Below, piece by piece: positions 10,519-18,156 of a stretch of DNA of 64,000 bases; positions within the stretch are counted from its first letter, which is position 1, and every line of letters starts with the position of its first letter. The position numbers and the translations under genes were made by a program. Below the pieces are notes generated by a model, which saw only the letters and a program-made list of their open reading frames with translations, did not search any database and was not told the DNA's origin. The stretch is from Bradyrhizobium sp. SZCCT0153 (lineage in GTDB: Bacteria > Pseudomonadota > Alphaproteobacteria > Rhizobiales > Xanthobacteraceae): the NCBI RefSeq assembly GCF_018129995.1, contig NZ_JAFCKS010000004.1:186001-250000 (forward strand). The letters are read 5' to 3'.

Positions 10519-11112
10519 ATGCCCTGGCCTGATCCCATCACCCTGCGCGGACAGCACGCCCGTCTCGAGCCGCTGTCGCATCAGCATCGCGAGGGGCTGG
10601 TCGAGGCCGTGAAGGACGGCGAGCTCTCGAAGCTCTGGTACACCGCGATTCCCCTGCCTGAGAACATGGGCAAGGAGATCGACCGCCGCTTAGGGCTGCA
10701 GGCCGCGGGCTCGATGCTGCCGTTCACCGTGTTCGACGCCGGCGGCAACATCGTCGGCATGACGACCTACATGAACATCGACGCCGCCAACCGCCGCGTC
10801 GAAATCGGCTCGACCTGGTACGGCAAGAGCGCGCAGCGCGGCCCGCTCAACACGCAGTGCAAGCTCCTGCTGCTGCGCCACGCCTTCGAGACGTTGGACT
10901 GCATCGCGGTCGAATTCCGTACCCACTTCTTCAATCACCAGAGCCGCCGCGCCATCGAGCGCCTCGGTGCCAAGCAGGACGGCATTCTGCGCAGCCACCA
11001 GGTCACGCCGAACGGCACGCTGCGCGACACCGTGGTTTACAGCATCACCGCCGCCGAATGGCCGACGGTGCGGACGCATCTCGAATATCAACTCAACGAA
11101 AAGCCGCGCTAG
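10519..11112 (+). CDS. GNAT family N-acetyltransferase (RimJ/RimL-like)
   Basis: 197 residues. Layout of the RimJ/RimL branch: N-terminal LRGQHARLEPL strand, VEIGSTWYGKSAQRGPLNT as the acetyl-CoA loop region, then VEFRTHFFNHQSRRAIERLG with the conserved Asn-x2-Ser/Arg helix. It would acetylate a protein N terminus or small amine using acetyl-CoA. ATG is preceded by AAGGAG. The acceptor is unknown. Confidence 0.88.
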   Translation: MPWPDPITLRGQHARLEPLSHQHREGLVEAVKDGELSKLWYTAIPLPENMGKEIDRRLGLQAAGSMLPFTVFDAGGNIVGMTTYMNIDAANRRVEIGSTWYGKSAQRGPLNTQCKLLLLRHAFETLDCIAVEFRTHFFNHQSRRAIERLGAKQDGILRSHQVTPNGTLRDTVVYSITAAEWPTVRTHLEYQLNEKPR

Positions 11113-11146
11113 AGATGATGTGCACCGGATTGGCCGCGCGCTCGAT

Positions 11147-11169
11147 CACCTCTCCCATAGGGAGAGGTG
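11147..11169. repeat. 10-bp perfect hairpin upstream of the GMC gene
   Basis: CACCTCTCCC / GGGAGAGGTG with a three-base ATA loop, 55 bases before the GMC start. There is no T run, so it is a poor terminator. The arm sequence resembles part of the larger palindrome at 56590, so it may be a remnant of that family. Confidence 0.6.
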
Positions 11170-11223
11170 TCGGCCCGCGCCGCTGCAATTCACTCAATTT
11201 CACGACACGCTGGGGACGGACGA

Positions 11224-12870
11224 ATGGACAGATTTGATTATGTGATCGTCGGTGCGGGCTCCGCCGGTTGCGTGCTCACCAGCCGGCTGAGCGAAGATCC
11301 CGGCACCAGCGTTTGCGTGCTCGAGGCCGGGCCCAGCGACTGGCATCCCTACATCCATCTGCCGGCGGGCTTCATCAAGACCTTCCACATGAAGAGCATC
11401 AACTGGGCCTACCAGCAGGAGGTCGGGCCCTGGACCGGCGGGCGCAGCATCTACGCGCCGCGCGGCAAGACGCTCGGCGGCTCGTCCTCGATCAACGGCC
11501 ACATCTACAACCGCGGCCAGCGGATGGATTTCGACACCTGGGCGCAGATGGGCAATCGCGGCTGGGGCTATGCCGACGTGCTGCCCTACTTCAAGCGGCT
11601 GGAGAAGCGGGTCGGCGAGGGCGACAACACCTTCCGCGGCCGCGACGGCAAGCTCACGGTCACGACCATGGAGTGGCGCGATCCGCTCTGCGAAGCCTTC
11701 ATGGAAGGCGCGGTCTCGCTCGGCATTCCCCGCAACCCCGATTACAACGGCGCGAAGCAGGAAGGCGTCTCCTACTGCCAGCGCACCATCGACAACGGCC
11801 TGCGCGTCTCCGGTTCGACCGCCTTCCTCAAGCCCGCGATGAAACGGCCGAACGTGCATGTGCACACGCACGCGCACGCGACCGAGATCATCTTCGAGGG
11901 CAAGCGCGCCGTCGGCGTGCGCTACATGAAGGGCGGCCGCAATGGCACGCCGGTCGAGGTGCGCGCCAACAAGGAAGTGATCCTCTCCGGCGGCACCTAT
12001 AATTCGCCGCAGCTTTTGCAGCTCTCCGGAATCGGCTCGCCGGACCTGCTCCAGGCCCACGGCATTGCCGTGCGCCATGCGCTGCCCGTCGGCGAAGGCC
12101 TTCAGGATCACTACGCGCCGCGCACGGTCGCACGCGTCAAGGATATCAAGACCATCAACGAGCTGCGCCGCGGCCTCTCGCTCTGGATCGAGGCGCTGAA
12201 ATGGGCGACCACGCGCCGCGGCCTGCTGTCGCTGTCGCCGACCATGGTCTATTGCTTCTGGCACTCCGGCGAGAGCGCCGACTCTTCCGACCTCCAGCTT
12301 ACCTTCACGCCGGCAAGCTACAAGGAAGGCGTGCAGGGCCAGCTCGAGGACGAGCCCGGCATGACGGTCGCGTCCTGGCAGCAGCGCCCGGAAAGCCGCG
12401 GCTATGTCCGCATCCGCTCCAGTGATCCCTTCGCGCCGCCGATCATCCAGACCAACTACCTCGACGCCGAGCTCGACCGCCGCGTCATCGTCGGCGGCAT
12501 GAAGCTCGCCCGCAGGCTTTTGAAGAGTGCGCCGCTGTCGCCCTATTACGCCTACGAGGATTTCCCGGGCCCCAACATCAACACTGACGACGAGTTTTTG
12601 GCCGCCGCCACCGAACGCGGCACCACCACCTTCCACCCCGGCTGCACCTGCCGCATGGGCCCGGCGGATTCGAGCTGGGCGGTGGTCGACGACCAGCTCC
12701 GCGTCCACGGCCTGGAGGGCCTCCGCGTCATCGATGCTTCGGTGATGCCGCGCATGATCTCGGCCAACCTCAACGCCTCGACAATGATGATCGCGGATCG
12801 CGCGTCGGACCTCATCCGCGGCAAGCAGCCGATGGAAGCGGCGCGGATTCCGGATGCCGCGGTGGCGTGA
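11224..12870 (+). CDS. GMC family FAD-dependent oxidoreductase (choline/alcohol dehydrogenase-like)
   Basis: 548-residue flavoprotein that oxidises an alcohol to an aldehyde. The N-terminal dinucleotide fold is DYVIVGAGSAGCVL and the GMC signature 1 region is GGSSSINGHIYNRG. The C terminus carries HPGCTCRMG with the catalytic His and NLNASTMM with the catalytic Asn. No signal peptide. The frame extends to 11167, but ATG 11224 directly precedes the FAD fold. Substrate unknown; there are no betaine genes nearby. Confidence 0.92.
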   Translation: MDRFDYVIVGAGSAGCVLTSRLSEDPGTSVCVLEAGPSDWHPYIHLPAGFIKTFHMKSINWAYQQEVGPWTGGRSIYAPRGKTLGGSSSINGHIYNRGQRMDFDTWAQMGNRGWGYADVLPYFKRLEKRVGEGDNTFRGRDGKLTVTTMEWRDPLCEAFMEGAVSLGIPRNPDYNGAKQEGVSYCQRTIDNGLRVSGSTAFLKPAMKRPNVHVHTHAHATEIIFEGKRAVGVRYMKGGRNGTPVEVRANKEVILSGGTYNSPQLLQLSGIGSPDLLQAHGIAVRHALPVGEGLQDHYAPRTVARVKDIKTINELRRGLSLWIEALKWATTRRGLLSLSPTMVYCFWHSGESADSSDLQLTFTPASYKEGVQGQLEDEPGMTVASWQQRPESRGYVRIRSSDPFAPPIIQTNYLDAELDRRVIVGGMKLARRLLKSAPLSPYYAYEDFPGPNINTDDEFLAAATERGTTTFHPGCTCRMGPADSSWAVVDDQLRVHGLEGLRVIDASVMPRMISANLNASTMMIADRASDLIRGKQPMEAARIPDAAVA

Positions 12871-12875
12871 TATTT

Positions 12876-12914
12876 CGTAGGGTGGGTTGCGCTTGACGGC
12901 CAAGCCGCCCTACG
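12876..12914. repeat. Palindromic repeat family D, short copy
   Basis: CGTAGGGTGGG...CCGCCCTACG, a simple palindrome directly after the GMC gene. Longer relatives with the GTAGGGTGGG arm are at 41084 and 43610. Confidence 0.7.
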
Positions 12915-12924
12915 AGCTCCGTTC

Positions 12925-13212
12925 ATGGAAACGCGGCAAATGCCCCAAATCAACGATGAGCGGCAATCTGTTGGCCAGATCGCCATCTGCGCGATCGTCT
13001 TTCTCTGTACCGCCATTCCGATTGGTTTGCTGTTGCGGGTAGGGTGGCGGGATTGGACCCTGTTGGTCGGTGCCTGGGCGGCAGTGTACTTCATGGGTGG
13101 AGTGCGATGGTTTCCTTGGGGCACCCCAGTTCGAAAGGCGTTTTCAACCGGTGTGTTTGTTGGCACGGTGCTTCCAGCTCTTGAGTGGGTCTCGACGTTG
13201 CAGACCCCGTAG
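12925..13212 (+). CDS. Small hypothetical membrane protein
   Basis: 95 residues with two or three hydrophobic stretches (IAICAIVFLCTAIPIGLLL, LLVGAWAAVYFMGG, FVGTVLPALEW). Base composition is a little lower in G+C than its neighbours. No recognised family. Squeezed between two palindromic repeats, the second starting at its stop codon. It may be a genuine small inner-membrane protein; the weak upstream ribosome site lowers confidence. Confidence 0.5.
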   Translation: METRQMPQINDERQSVGQIAICAIVFLCTAIPIGLLLRVGWRDWTLLVGAWAAVYFMGGVRWFPWGTPVRKAFSTGVFVGTVLPALEWVSTLQTP

Positions 13213-13295
13213 CCCGGATGGAGCGCAGCGCAATCCGGGACGGCCCGTCGTTTGTGGCACGATCCCGGATTACGCTTGTGCTCCATCCGGGCTAC
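13209..13295. repeat. Palindromic repeat family C
   Basis: Arms GTAGCCCGGATGGAGC and GCTCCATCCGGGCTAC with inner arms CGCAATCCGGGA and ATCCCGGATTACG. It overlaps the last bases of the preceding small gene. Only copy in the window. Confidence 0.85.
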
Positions 13296-13935
13296 TGGAT
13301 CTCGTTGCCCGTCGGCCAAAACACCCCTCACCCCCGTCAATCCCTTCCCTCAAAAATATTCCACTTTACCGAAATTCGGAATTGCGTCATAACCCAAAAC
13401 AGCCCGGCCCACGAAGAGGGGCGGTTCGCGAGTCGTTCGAAACGCGGGCCGGGTTGCGGTGGACGCGGCAGCGTCGTGCGCGAGAGGCGCGGGCAGGGCG
13501 GGTAGTCCCTGTGAGCCCGAGGCTTCGTGCGGACGAGCGGCGCCGAAGTCCGGCGAAGCCTCATGGCGAAGCCGGATGAGCTGCGTACGGCAAAACCGTG
13601 TGGTCCTGGCCGTCGTTGCTACGGTCAAGCCTTTGCGGAGATGTGCGCGAGCCCAACCGGGTGGACGGCATCGTCAATTCGCAGGGCGAGGGAGGCCAGC
13701 AGGAACTCGGCTCCCGGGAGAGCATGGCATAAGCCGTCCGACCACTGCGCAGGGAAGGCCGTGTGTTTGGCTTCACCTGTATGCCGCTGTGCAGTTTTTC
13801 TGCGTGTGCTTTCGCACAGCGGACCGTGGGTGCCAGCCGGCACCCGGCCTTCCCTGCGCCCTCTTTCTTTGGGGGGGCGACGGACAGAGCAAAGCTCGGG
13901 CGAAATGCGCCGCGAGGATGCGAAGGTTTGTCTGC
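13296..13935. other. Non-coding structured element (about 640 bp), possible interspersed repeat or RNA
   Basis: No convincing gene, but several strong hairpins. 13519-13562: a 9-bp stem GAGGCTTCG/CGAAGCCTC, with a second stem CGGAC/GTCCG nested inside. 13462-13475: GACGC/GCGTC around a GGCA loop. 13747-13859: a three-way junction closed by a perfect 15-bp stem GCGCAGGGAAGGCCG/CGGCCTTCCCTGCGC, holding hairpins CCGCTGTGC/GCACAGCGG (9 bp) and GGGTGCC-AGCC-GGCACCC (7 bp). I recall divergent copies of this kind of sequence in many Bradyrhizobium genomes, often annotated as spurious small ORFs; that is memory, not a search. Which strand, if any, is transcribed is unknown. Confidence 0.6.
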
Positions 13936-13976
13936 GATTGCGATGCGGGTTGGAGAAGCAGCGATGCCCCTTGCTC

Positions 13977-14053
13977 CGTCATTGCGAGCGCAGCGAAGCA
14001 ATCCAGTCTGCTTCCGCGGAGGGATTCTGGATTGCTTCGCGGCGCTCGCAATG
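13977..14053. repeat. REP family A, copy 2
   Basis: CGTCATTGCGAGCGCAGCGAAG on the left, with the right arm CTGGATTGCTTCGC...GCTCGCAATG. It lies at the right edge of the structured element. A further degenerate repeat-like stretch (CCCCGGACGCAGCGCAACGC onward) fills 14090-14150, up to the stop of the MoxR gene. Confidence 0.88.
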
Positions 14054-14151
14054 CCGAGGTGGAGGGGGCATGCGCCCACACCTCGCTCTCGCGCCCCGGA
14101 CGCAGCGCAACGCTCCTTCAGCGGTGCGCTGCAGAGCCGGGACCCAGAAGC

Positions 14152-14994
14152 CTAAACTTCCCGCCTGCTCAAGAACGCCAGCCGCTCGAACAGGTGCACG
14201 TCCTGCTCGTTCTTGAGCAGCGCGCCGTGCAGCGGCGGGATCAGCTTGCGCGGGTCGCGCTCGCGCAATTGCTCGACGCTCATGTCTTCGTTGAGCAGGA
14301 GCTTGAGCCAGTCGAGCAGCTCGGAGGTCGAGGGCTTCTTCTTCAGGCCGGGCACCTCGCGCACCTCGAAGAAGATGCGCAGCGCTTCCTCGACGAGGCG
14401 CTTCTTGATGCCGGGGAAGTGGACGTCGACGATGCGGCCCATCGTGTCGGCGTCGGGAAACTTGATGTAGTGGAAGAAGCAGCGGCGCAGGAAGGCGTCC
14501 GGCAGCTCCTTCTCGTTGTTGGAGGTGATCATCATGATCGGGCGCTGCTTGGCCTTGATCGTTTCGCCGGTCTCGTAGACATGGAATTCCATGCGGTCGA
14601 GCTCGAGCAGCAGGTCGTTGGGGAATTCGATGTCGGCCTTGTCGATCTCGTCGATCAGCAGCACCGGGCGCTGCTCGGCGGCGAAGGCGTCCCACAGCTT
14701 GCCGCGCTTGATGTAGTTCCTGATGTCCGACACACGCGCATCGCCGAGCTGGCTGTCGCGCAGGCGCGACACCGCGTCGTATTCGTAGAGGCCCTGCTGC
14801 GCCTTGGTGGTGGACTTGATGTGCCAGGTCAGCAGCGGCGCGTTCAGCGCCTTCGCCACTTCCTCCGCCAGCACCGTCTTGCCGGTGCCGGGCTCGCCCT
14901 TGATGAGGAGCGGACGCTCCAGCACGATCGAGGCATTGACGGCGACCTTGAGATCGTCGGTCGCTACATAGTCCTTGGTGCCGGTAAATTTCAT
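14152..14994 (-). CDS. MoxR-type AAA+ ATPase
   Basis: 280 residues from ATG 14994, which has an AAGGACG ribosome site; a longer frame is not needed. Walker A is GEPGTGKT, Walker B LLIDEIDKAD, and the sensor-1 region MITSNNEKELPDAFLRRCFF. MoxR ATPases act as chaperones with a VWA-domain partner, usually inserting cofactors or remodelling a complex; the partner here is almost surely the VWA gene at 15456, which runs the other way. A GlsB-type gene lies upstream on the same strand and may be co-transcribed. Client unknown. Confidence 0.92.
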   Translation of the reverse strand: MKFTGTKDYVATDDLKVAVNASIVLERPLLIKGEPGTGKTVLAEEVAKALNAPLLTWHIKSTTKAQQGLYEYDAVSRLRDSQLGDARVSDIRNYIKRGKLWDAFAAEQRPVLLIDEIDKADIEFPNDLLLELDRMEFHVYETGETIKAKQRPIMMITSNNEKELPDAFLRRCFFHYIKFPDADTMGRIVDVHFPGIKKRLVEEALRIFFEVREVPGLKKKPSTSELLDWLKLLLNEDMSVEQLRERDPRKLIPPLHGALLKNEQDVHLFERLAFLSRREV

Positions 14995-15086
14995 TGCGCG
15001 TCCTTGTTGGTCGTCGGCCGGGGCTCGCCCCGGTCGCGACATGGGAACGGCCGCACGCGGCGGCCGTTCCTGGTTCGGTCAGGCTT

Positions 15087-15332
15087 TCAGACCCGTTTTA
15101 TCAGCGAAAGGATGACGAGCACAATCACCGCGCCGATGGTGGCGTCCACGATGGCGCCGACCGTGCCGGTTGCGAGCTGGATGTGCAGCTGGGGCAGAAC
15201 CCAGCTTGCCACGAGTGCGCCGATGATGCCGACGACGATGTTGCCGATCAGCCCAAATCCCGCCCCATGGACAATCTTGCCGGCAAGCCAGCCGGCGATC
15301 GCGCCGATGATCAGCGCTGCGAGAATTCCCAT
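15087..15332 (-). CDS. GlsB/YeaQ/YmgE family stress membrane protein
   Basis: 81 residues, nearly all hydrophobic: three transmembrane stretches with Gly-rich motifs IIGAIAGWLAGKIVHG and GNIVVGIIGALVASWVLP. This is the transglycosylase-associated/GlsB family, commonly induced by general stress. Start preceded by GGGGGACG. It sits between the divergent MoxR and VWA genes, in the MoxR direction. Exact role unknown. Confidence 0.92.
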   Translation of the reverse strand: MGILAALIIGAIAGWLAGKIVHGAGFGLIGNIVVGIIGALVASWVLPQLHIQLATGTVGAIVDATIGAVIVLVILSLIKRV

Positions 15333-15455
15333 TGCAAACGTCCCCCAAACAACCCCGTGAGGCCGCCAATTCTAGAGCAAAAAGCCTCCCGGTCCAGCGC
15401 CGAGCAGTGGCCGCCGCCCCTTGACGTCCGCCACCCGACGGGCAATCTGTCACCC

Positions 15456-16631
15456 ATGTTCCTGCAATTCTTCACTTCTCTGCGCGACGCGCAGGTCCCC
15501 GTGACGCTGCGCGAATACCTCACGCTGGTGGAGGCGCTCGACGCCGATCTGGCGGATTATTCGGTCGAGAATTTCTACTATCTGTCGCGCACCGCGCTGG
15601 TGAAGGACGAACGCAATCTCGACAAGTTCGACCGCGTCTTCGGCACCGTGTTCAAGGGGCTGGAAAGCCTGCTCGATGCCATGGAGGGGGCCGAGATCCC
15701 CGAGGAGTGGCTGAAGAAGCTCGCCGAGAAATACCTGACGGACGAGGAGAAGAAGCAGATCGAGGCCATGGGCTGGGACAAGCTCATGGAGACCCTGAAG
15801 AAGCGCCTCGAGGAGCAGAAGGGCCGCCACCAGGGCGGCTCGAAATGGATCGGCACGGCAGGCACCTCGCCGTTCGGCGCCCACGGCTACAATCCCGAAG
15901 GCGTCCGCATCGGCCAGGAGAAGAACCGCAACAACCGCGCCGTGAAGGTGTGGGACAAGCGCGAGTTCAAGGATCTCGACGGCAATGTCGAGCTCGGCAT
16001 CCGCAACATCAAGGTGGCGCTGCGCCGCCTGCGCAAGTTTGCGCGCACCGGCGCGCCCGACGAGCTCGATCTCGACACCACCATCCGCGAGACCGCCAAT
16101 CACGGCTATCTCGACGTGCACATGCGTCCCGAGCGGCGCAATGCGGTGAAGCTTCTGGTGTTCTTCGACATCGGCGGCTCGATGGACGCGCATATCGAGC
16201 AGGTCGAGGAGCTGTTCTCGGCGGCGAAGAGCGAGTTCAAGCACATGGAGTATTTCTACTTCCACAATTGCCTCTATGAAGGGGTGTGGAAGCAGAACAA
16301 GCGCCGCTTCACCGACCGTACCCCGACCTGGGACGTGCTGCACAAATATCCTCACGACTACAAGATCGTGTTCGTCGGCGACGCCTCGATGTCGCCTTAC
16401 GAGATCATGGTGCCCGGCGGTTCGGTCGAGCACGTCAACGAGGAGCCCGGCTCGGTCTGGCTCGACCGCATCATCCGCACCTATCCGCATTCGGTGTGGC
16501 TGAACCCGGTGCAGCAGAAGCACTGGGACTATTCGGAATCGACCACCATCATCAAACGCATCTTCGCCAACCGCATGTACCCGATCACGATCGAAGGTCT
16601 GGAAGGCGCGATGAAGGAATTGACGCACTAG
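15456..16631 (+). CDS. VWA domain protein (CoxE-like), MoxR partner
   Basis: 391 residues starting MFLQFFTSLRDAQVPVTLRE. The N-terminal two thirds is helical and charged; the C-terminal von Willebrand A fold begins KLLVFFDIGGSMDAHIEQ. The metal-ion-dependent adhesion motif reads D-I-G-G-S, with Gly at the first Ser position of DxSxS. The family works with MoxR ATPases as a chaperone pair. No signal peptide. The much longer frame upstream is chance readthrough; 15456 fits the family start. Confidence 0.88.
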   Translation: MFLQFFTSLRDAQVPVTLREYLTLVEALDADLADYSVENFYYLSRTALVKDERNLDKFDRVFGTVFKGLESLLDAMEGAEIPEEWLKKLAEKYLTDEEKKQIEAMGWDKLMETLKKRLEEQKGRHQGGSKWIGTAGTSPFGAHGYNPEGVRIGQEKNRNNRAVKVWDKREFKDLDGNVELGIRNIKVALRRLRKFARTGAPDELDLDTTIRETANHGYLDVHMRPERRNAVKLLVFFDIGGSMDAHIEQVEELFSAAKSEFKHMEYFYFHNCLYEGVWKQNKRRFTDRTPTWDVLHKYPHDYKIVFVGDASMSPYEIMVPGGSVEHVNEEPGSVWLDRIIRTYPHSVWLNPVQQKHWDYSESTTIIKRIFANRMYPITIEGLEGAMKELTH

Positions 16632-16642
16632 CCACACACGCC

Positions 16643-16746
16643 GTCATTCCGGGGCTTGCGCAGCGAGAACCCGGAATCCATCGGGCGGCAGTGTCAGTGG
16701 AGGAATGGATTCCGGGCTCGCGACTGCGTCGCGCCCCGGAATGACG
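16643..16746. repeat. Palindromic repeat family B, copy 1
   Basis: CGTCATTCCGGGGC...ACCCGGAATCCAT against ATGGATTCCGGGCTCGCG...CGCCCCGGAATGACG. It ends 16 bases before the GTG start of the rhodanese gene, so it would be part of that transcript's leader. Confidence 0.9.
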
Positions 16747-16762
16747 AGAAGAGGAGAACCAC

Positions 16763-17176
16763 GTGCCCCAGACCATCACCCGCGGCATCAAGGCGCTGAT
16801 CGACGAGGCCAATGCCGAGATCGAGACGCTCACAGCGAAGGATGCGATCGAGATATCCAAGAACGGCGACGTCGTCATCGTCGACATCCGCGATCCGCGC
16901 GAGATCGAGCGCGACGGCCGCATCCCCGGCGCGTTCGCCTGCACCCGCGGCATGCTCGAATTCTGGATCGATCCGCAGAGCCCCTATGCCAAGCCGGTGT
17001 TCCAGGAAGACAAGAAGTTCGTGTTCCACTGCGCCGGCGGCCTGCGCTCCGCACTTGCCGCCAAGACTGCCCAGGACATGGGCCTGAAGCCCGTCGCTCA
17101 CATCGCCGGAGGCTACGCCGCCTGGCGTGACGCCGGCGGACCGGTGCAGCAATGGGAGCCGAAGAAGAAGGGGTGA
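16763..17176 (+). CDS. Rhodanese-like sulfurtransferase domain protein
   Basis: 137-residue single rhodanese domain. The catalytic loop is FHCAGGLRSAL, with the active-site Cys in the C-x3-G-x-R form, followed by HIAGGYAAWRDAGGPV at the C terminus. It would carry a persulfide between sulfur donors and acceptors in the cytoplasm. GTG start with a GAAGAGGAG ribosome site. It is bracketed by two copies of the same palindrome and followed by a second sulfurtransferase gene, which suggests a shared sulfur-trafficking role. Confidence 0.9.
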   Translation: MPQTITRGIKALIDEANAEIETLTAKDAIEISKNGDVVIVDIRDPREIERDGRIPGAFACTRGMLEFWIDPQSPYAKPVFQEDKKFVFHCAGGLRSALAAKTAQDMGLKPVAHIAGGYAAWRDAGGPVQQWEPKKKG

Positions 17177-17188
17177 GGGGGCTCGCTC

Positions 17189-17290
17189 CGTCATTCCGGG
17201 GCGCGCGCAGCGCGAGCCCGGAATCCATTCATCCACCAACACCGCCGCGCGATGGATTCCGGGCTCGCCCTCCGGGCGCCACGGAATGAC
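17189..17290. repeat. Palindromic repeat family B, copy 2
   Basis: Same arms as copy 1: CGTCATTCCGGGGCGCGCGC at the left, a CCGGAATCCAT/ATGGATTCCGG centre, and CACGGAATGAC at the right. It lies between the two rhodanese genes and ends 12 bases before the second start codon. Confidence 0.9.
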
Positions 17291-17302
17291 AAGGAAACAC
17301 CG

Positions 17303-18154
17303 ATGGCCACCGATCCCCTCGTCTCCACCGAATGGCTCGCCGCCCACATCAACGACGCCAACGTCAAGGTGCTCGACGCCAGCTTCAAGCTGCCGGGCGT
17401 GCTGCCTCTGCCGAAGGACGACTATCTCGCCGCGCATCTGCCGGGCGCGGCGTTCTTCGACGTCGATGCGGTGTCCGATCATTCCAACCCGCTGCCGCAT
17501 ATGTATCCGAGCGCCGAGCAGTTCGGCCGTGACGTCGGCAATCTCGGCATCTCGAATGCCGACACCGTCGTGCTCTACGATGCCGGCGGCTGGGTCGCAG
17601 CGCCGCGCGCGTGGTGGATGTTCCTGTCCTATGGCCACGCCAACGTGCGCATCCTCAATGGCGGCCTGAAGAAGTGGCGCGCCGAAGCGCGCGCCGTGGA
17701 GAGCGGCGAGGTCAAGCCGAAGCCGGCGAGCTTCAAGGCGAGTTATGATGCGAAGCGTGTGCGCAGCATGCAGCAACTGGTCGCCAACGTCGAAAGCCGT
17801 GCCGAGCAGGTGATCGACGCGCGCGCTGCCGACCGTTTCGAGGGCCGTGCGCCGGAACCGCGGCTGGGCATCCGCTCCGGTCACATCCCCGGCGCCCGCA
17901 ACGTGCCCTACAATCAGCTGTTCGATGCCGCGACCGGAACGATGAAGCCGCTCGACGATCTCCGCGCTGCGTTCACCGACGCCGGCGTCCAGCTCGACGC
18001 CCCGATCGTGACGAGCTGCGGTTCGGGCGTGTCGGCCGGCGTGCTGACGCTCGCGCTCTATCGCCTCGGCATCACCGACACCGCGCTCTATGACGGCTCA
18101 TGGTCGGAATGGGGCCAGGAAAAAGGCCCGCCGGTCGCGACCGGGCCGGCGTGA
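17303..18154 (+). CDS. sseA: 3-mercaptopyruvate sulfurtransferase
   Basis: 283 residues with two tandem rhodanese domains; the C-terminal one is catalytic. The active-site loop is SCGSGVSAG, the CGSGV form diagnostic of mercaptopyruvate sulfurtransferase rather than thiosulfate rhodanese. The N-terminal domain has FFDVDAVSDHSNPLPHM, typical of the family. It makes pyruvate and transfers sulfane sulfur to thiols or cyanide. ATG 17303 follows AAGGAAA; the longer frame reads into the palindrome and is rejected. Confidence 0.92.
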   Translation: MATDPLVSTEWLAAHINDANVKVLDASFKLPGVLPLPKDDYLAAHLPGAAFFDVDAVSDHSNPLPHMYPSAEQFGRDVGNLGISNADTVVLYDAGGWVAAPRAWWMFLSYGHANVRILNGGLKKWRAEARAVESGEVKPKPASFKASYDAKRVRSMQQLVANVESRAEQVIDARAADRFEGRAPEPRLGIRSGHIPGARNVPYNQLFDAATGTMKPLDDLRAAFTDAGVQLDAPIVTSCGSGVSAGVLTLALYRLGITDTALYDGSWSEWGQEKGPPVATGPA

Positions 18155-18156
18155 GA

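Noticed and set aside
11200..12903. 567-residue frame antisense to the GMC oxidoreductase
   Set aside because: It mirrors the GMC gene over its whole length and its composition is typical of a GC-rich shadow.
13527..14216. Arg/Ser-rich frames over the structured element
   Set aside because: Cross several perfect hairpins, no ribosome site, composition unlike neighbouring proteins; more likely non-coding.
14994..15455. Very long open frame leading into the VWA gene
   Set aside because: The upstream 154 codons have no family-like sequence and read through the opposite-strand GlsB gene; the family start is at 15456.
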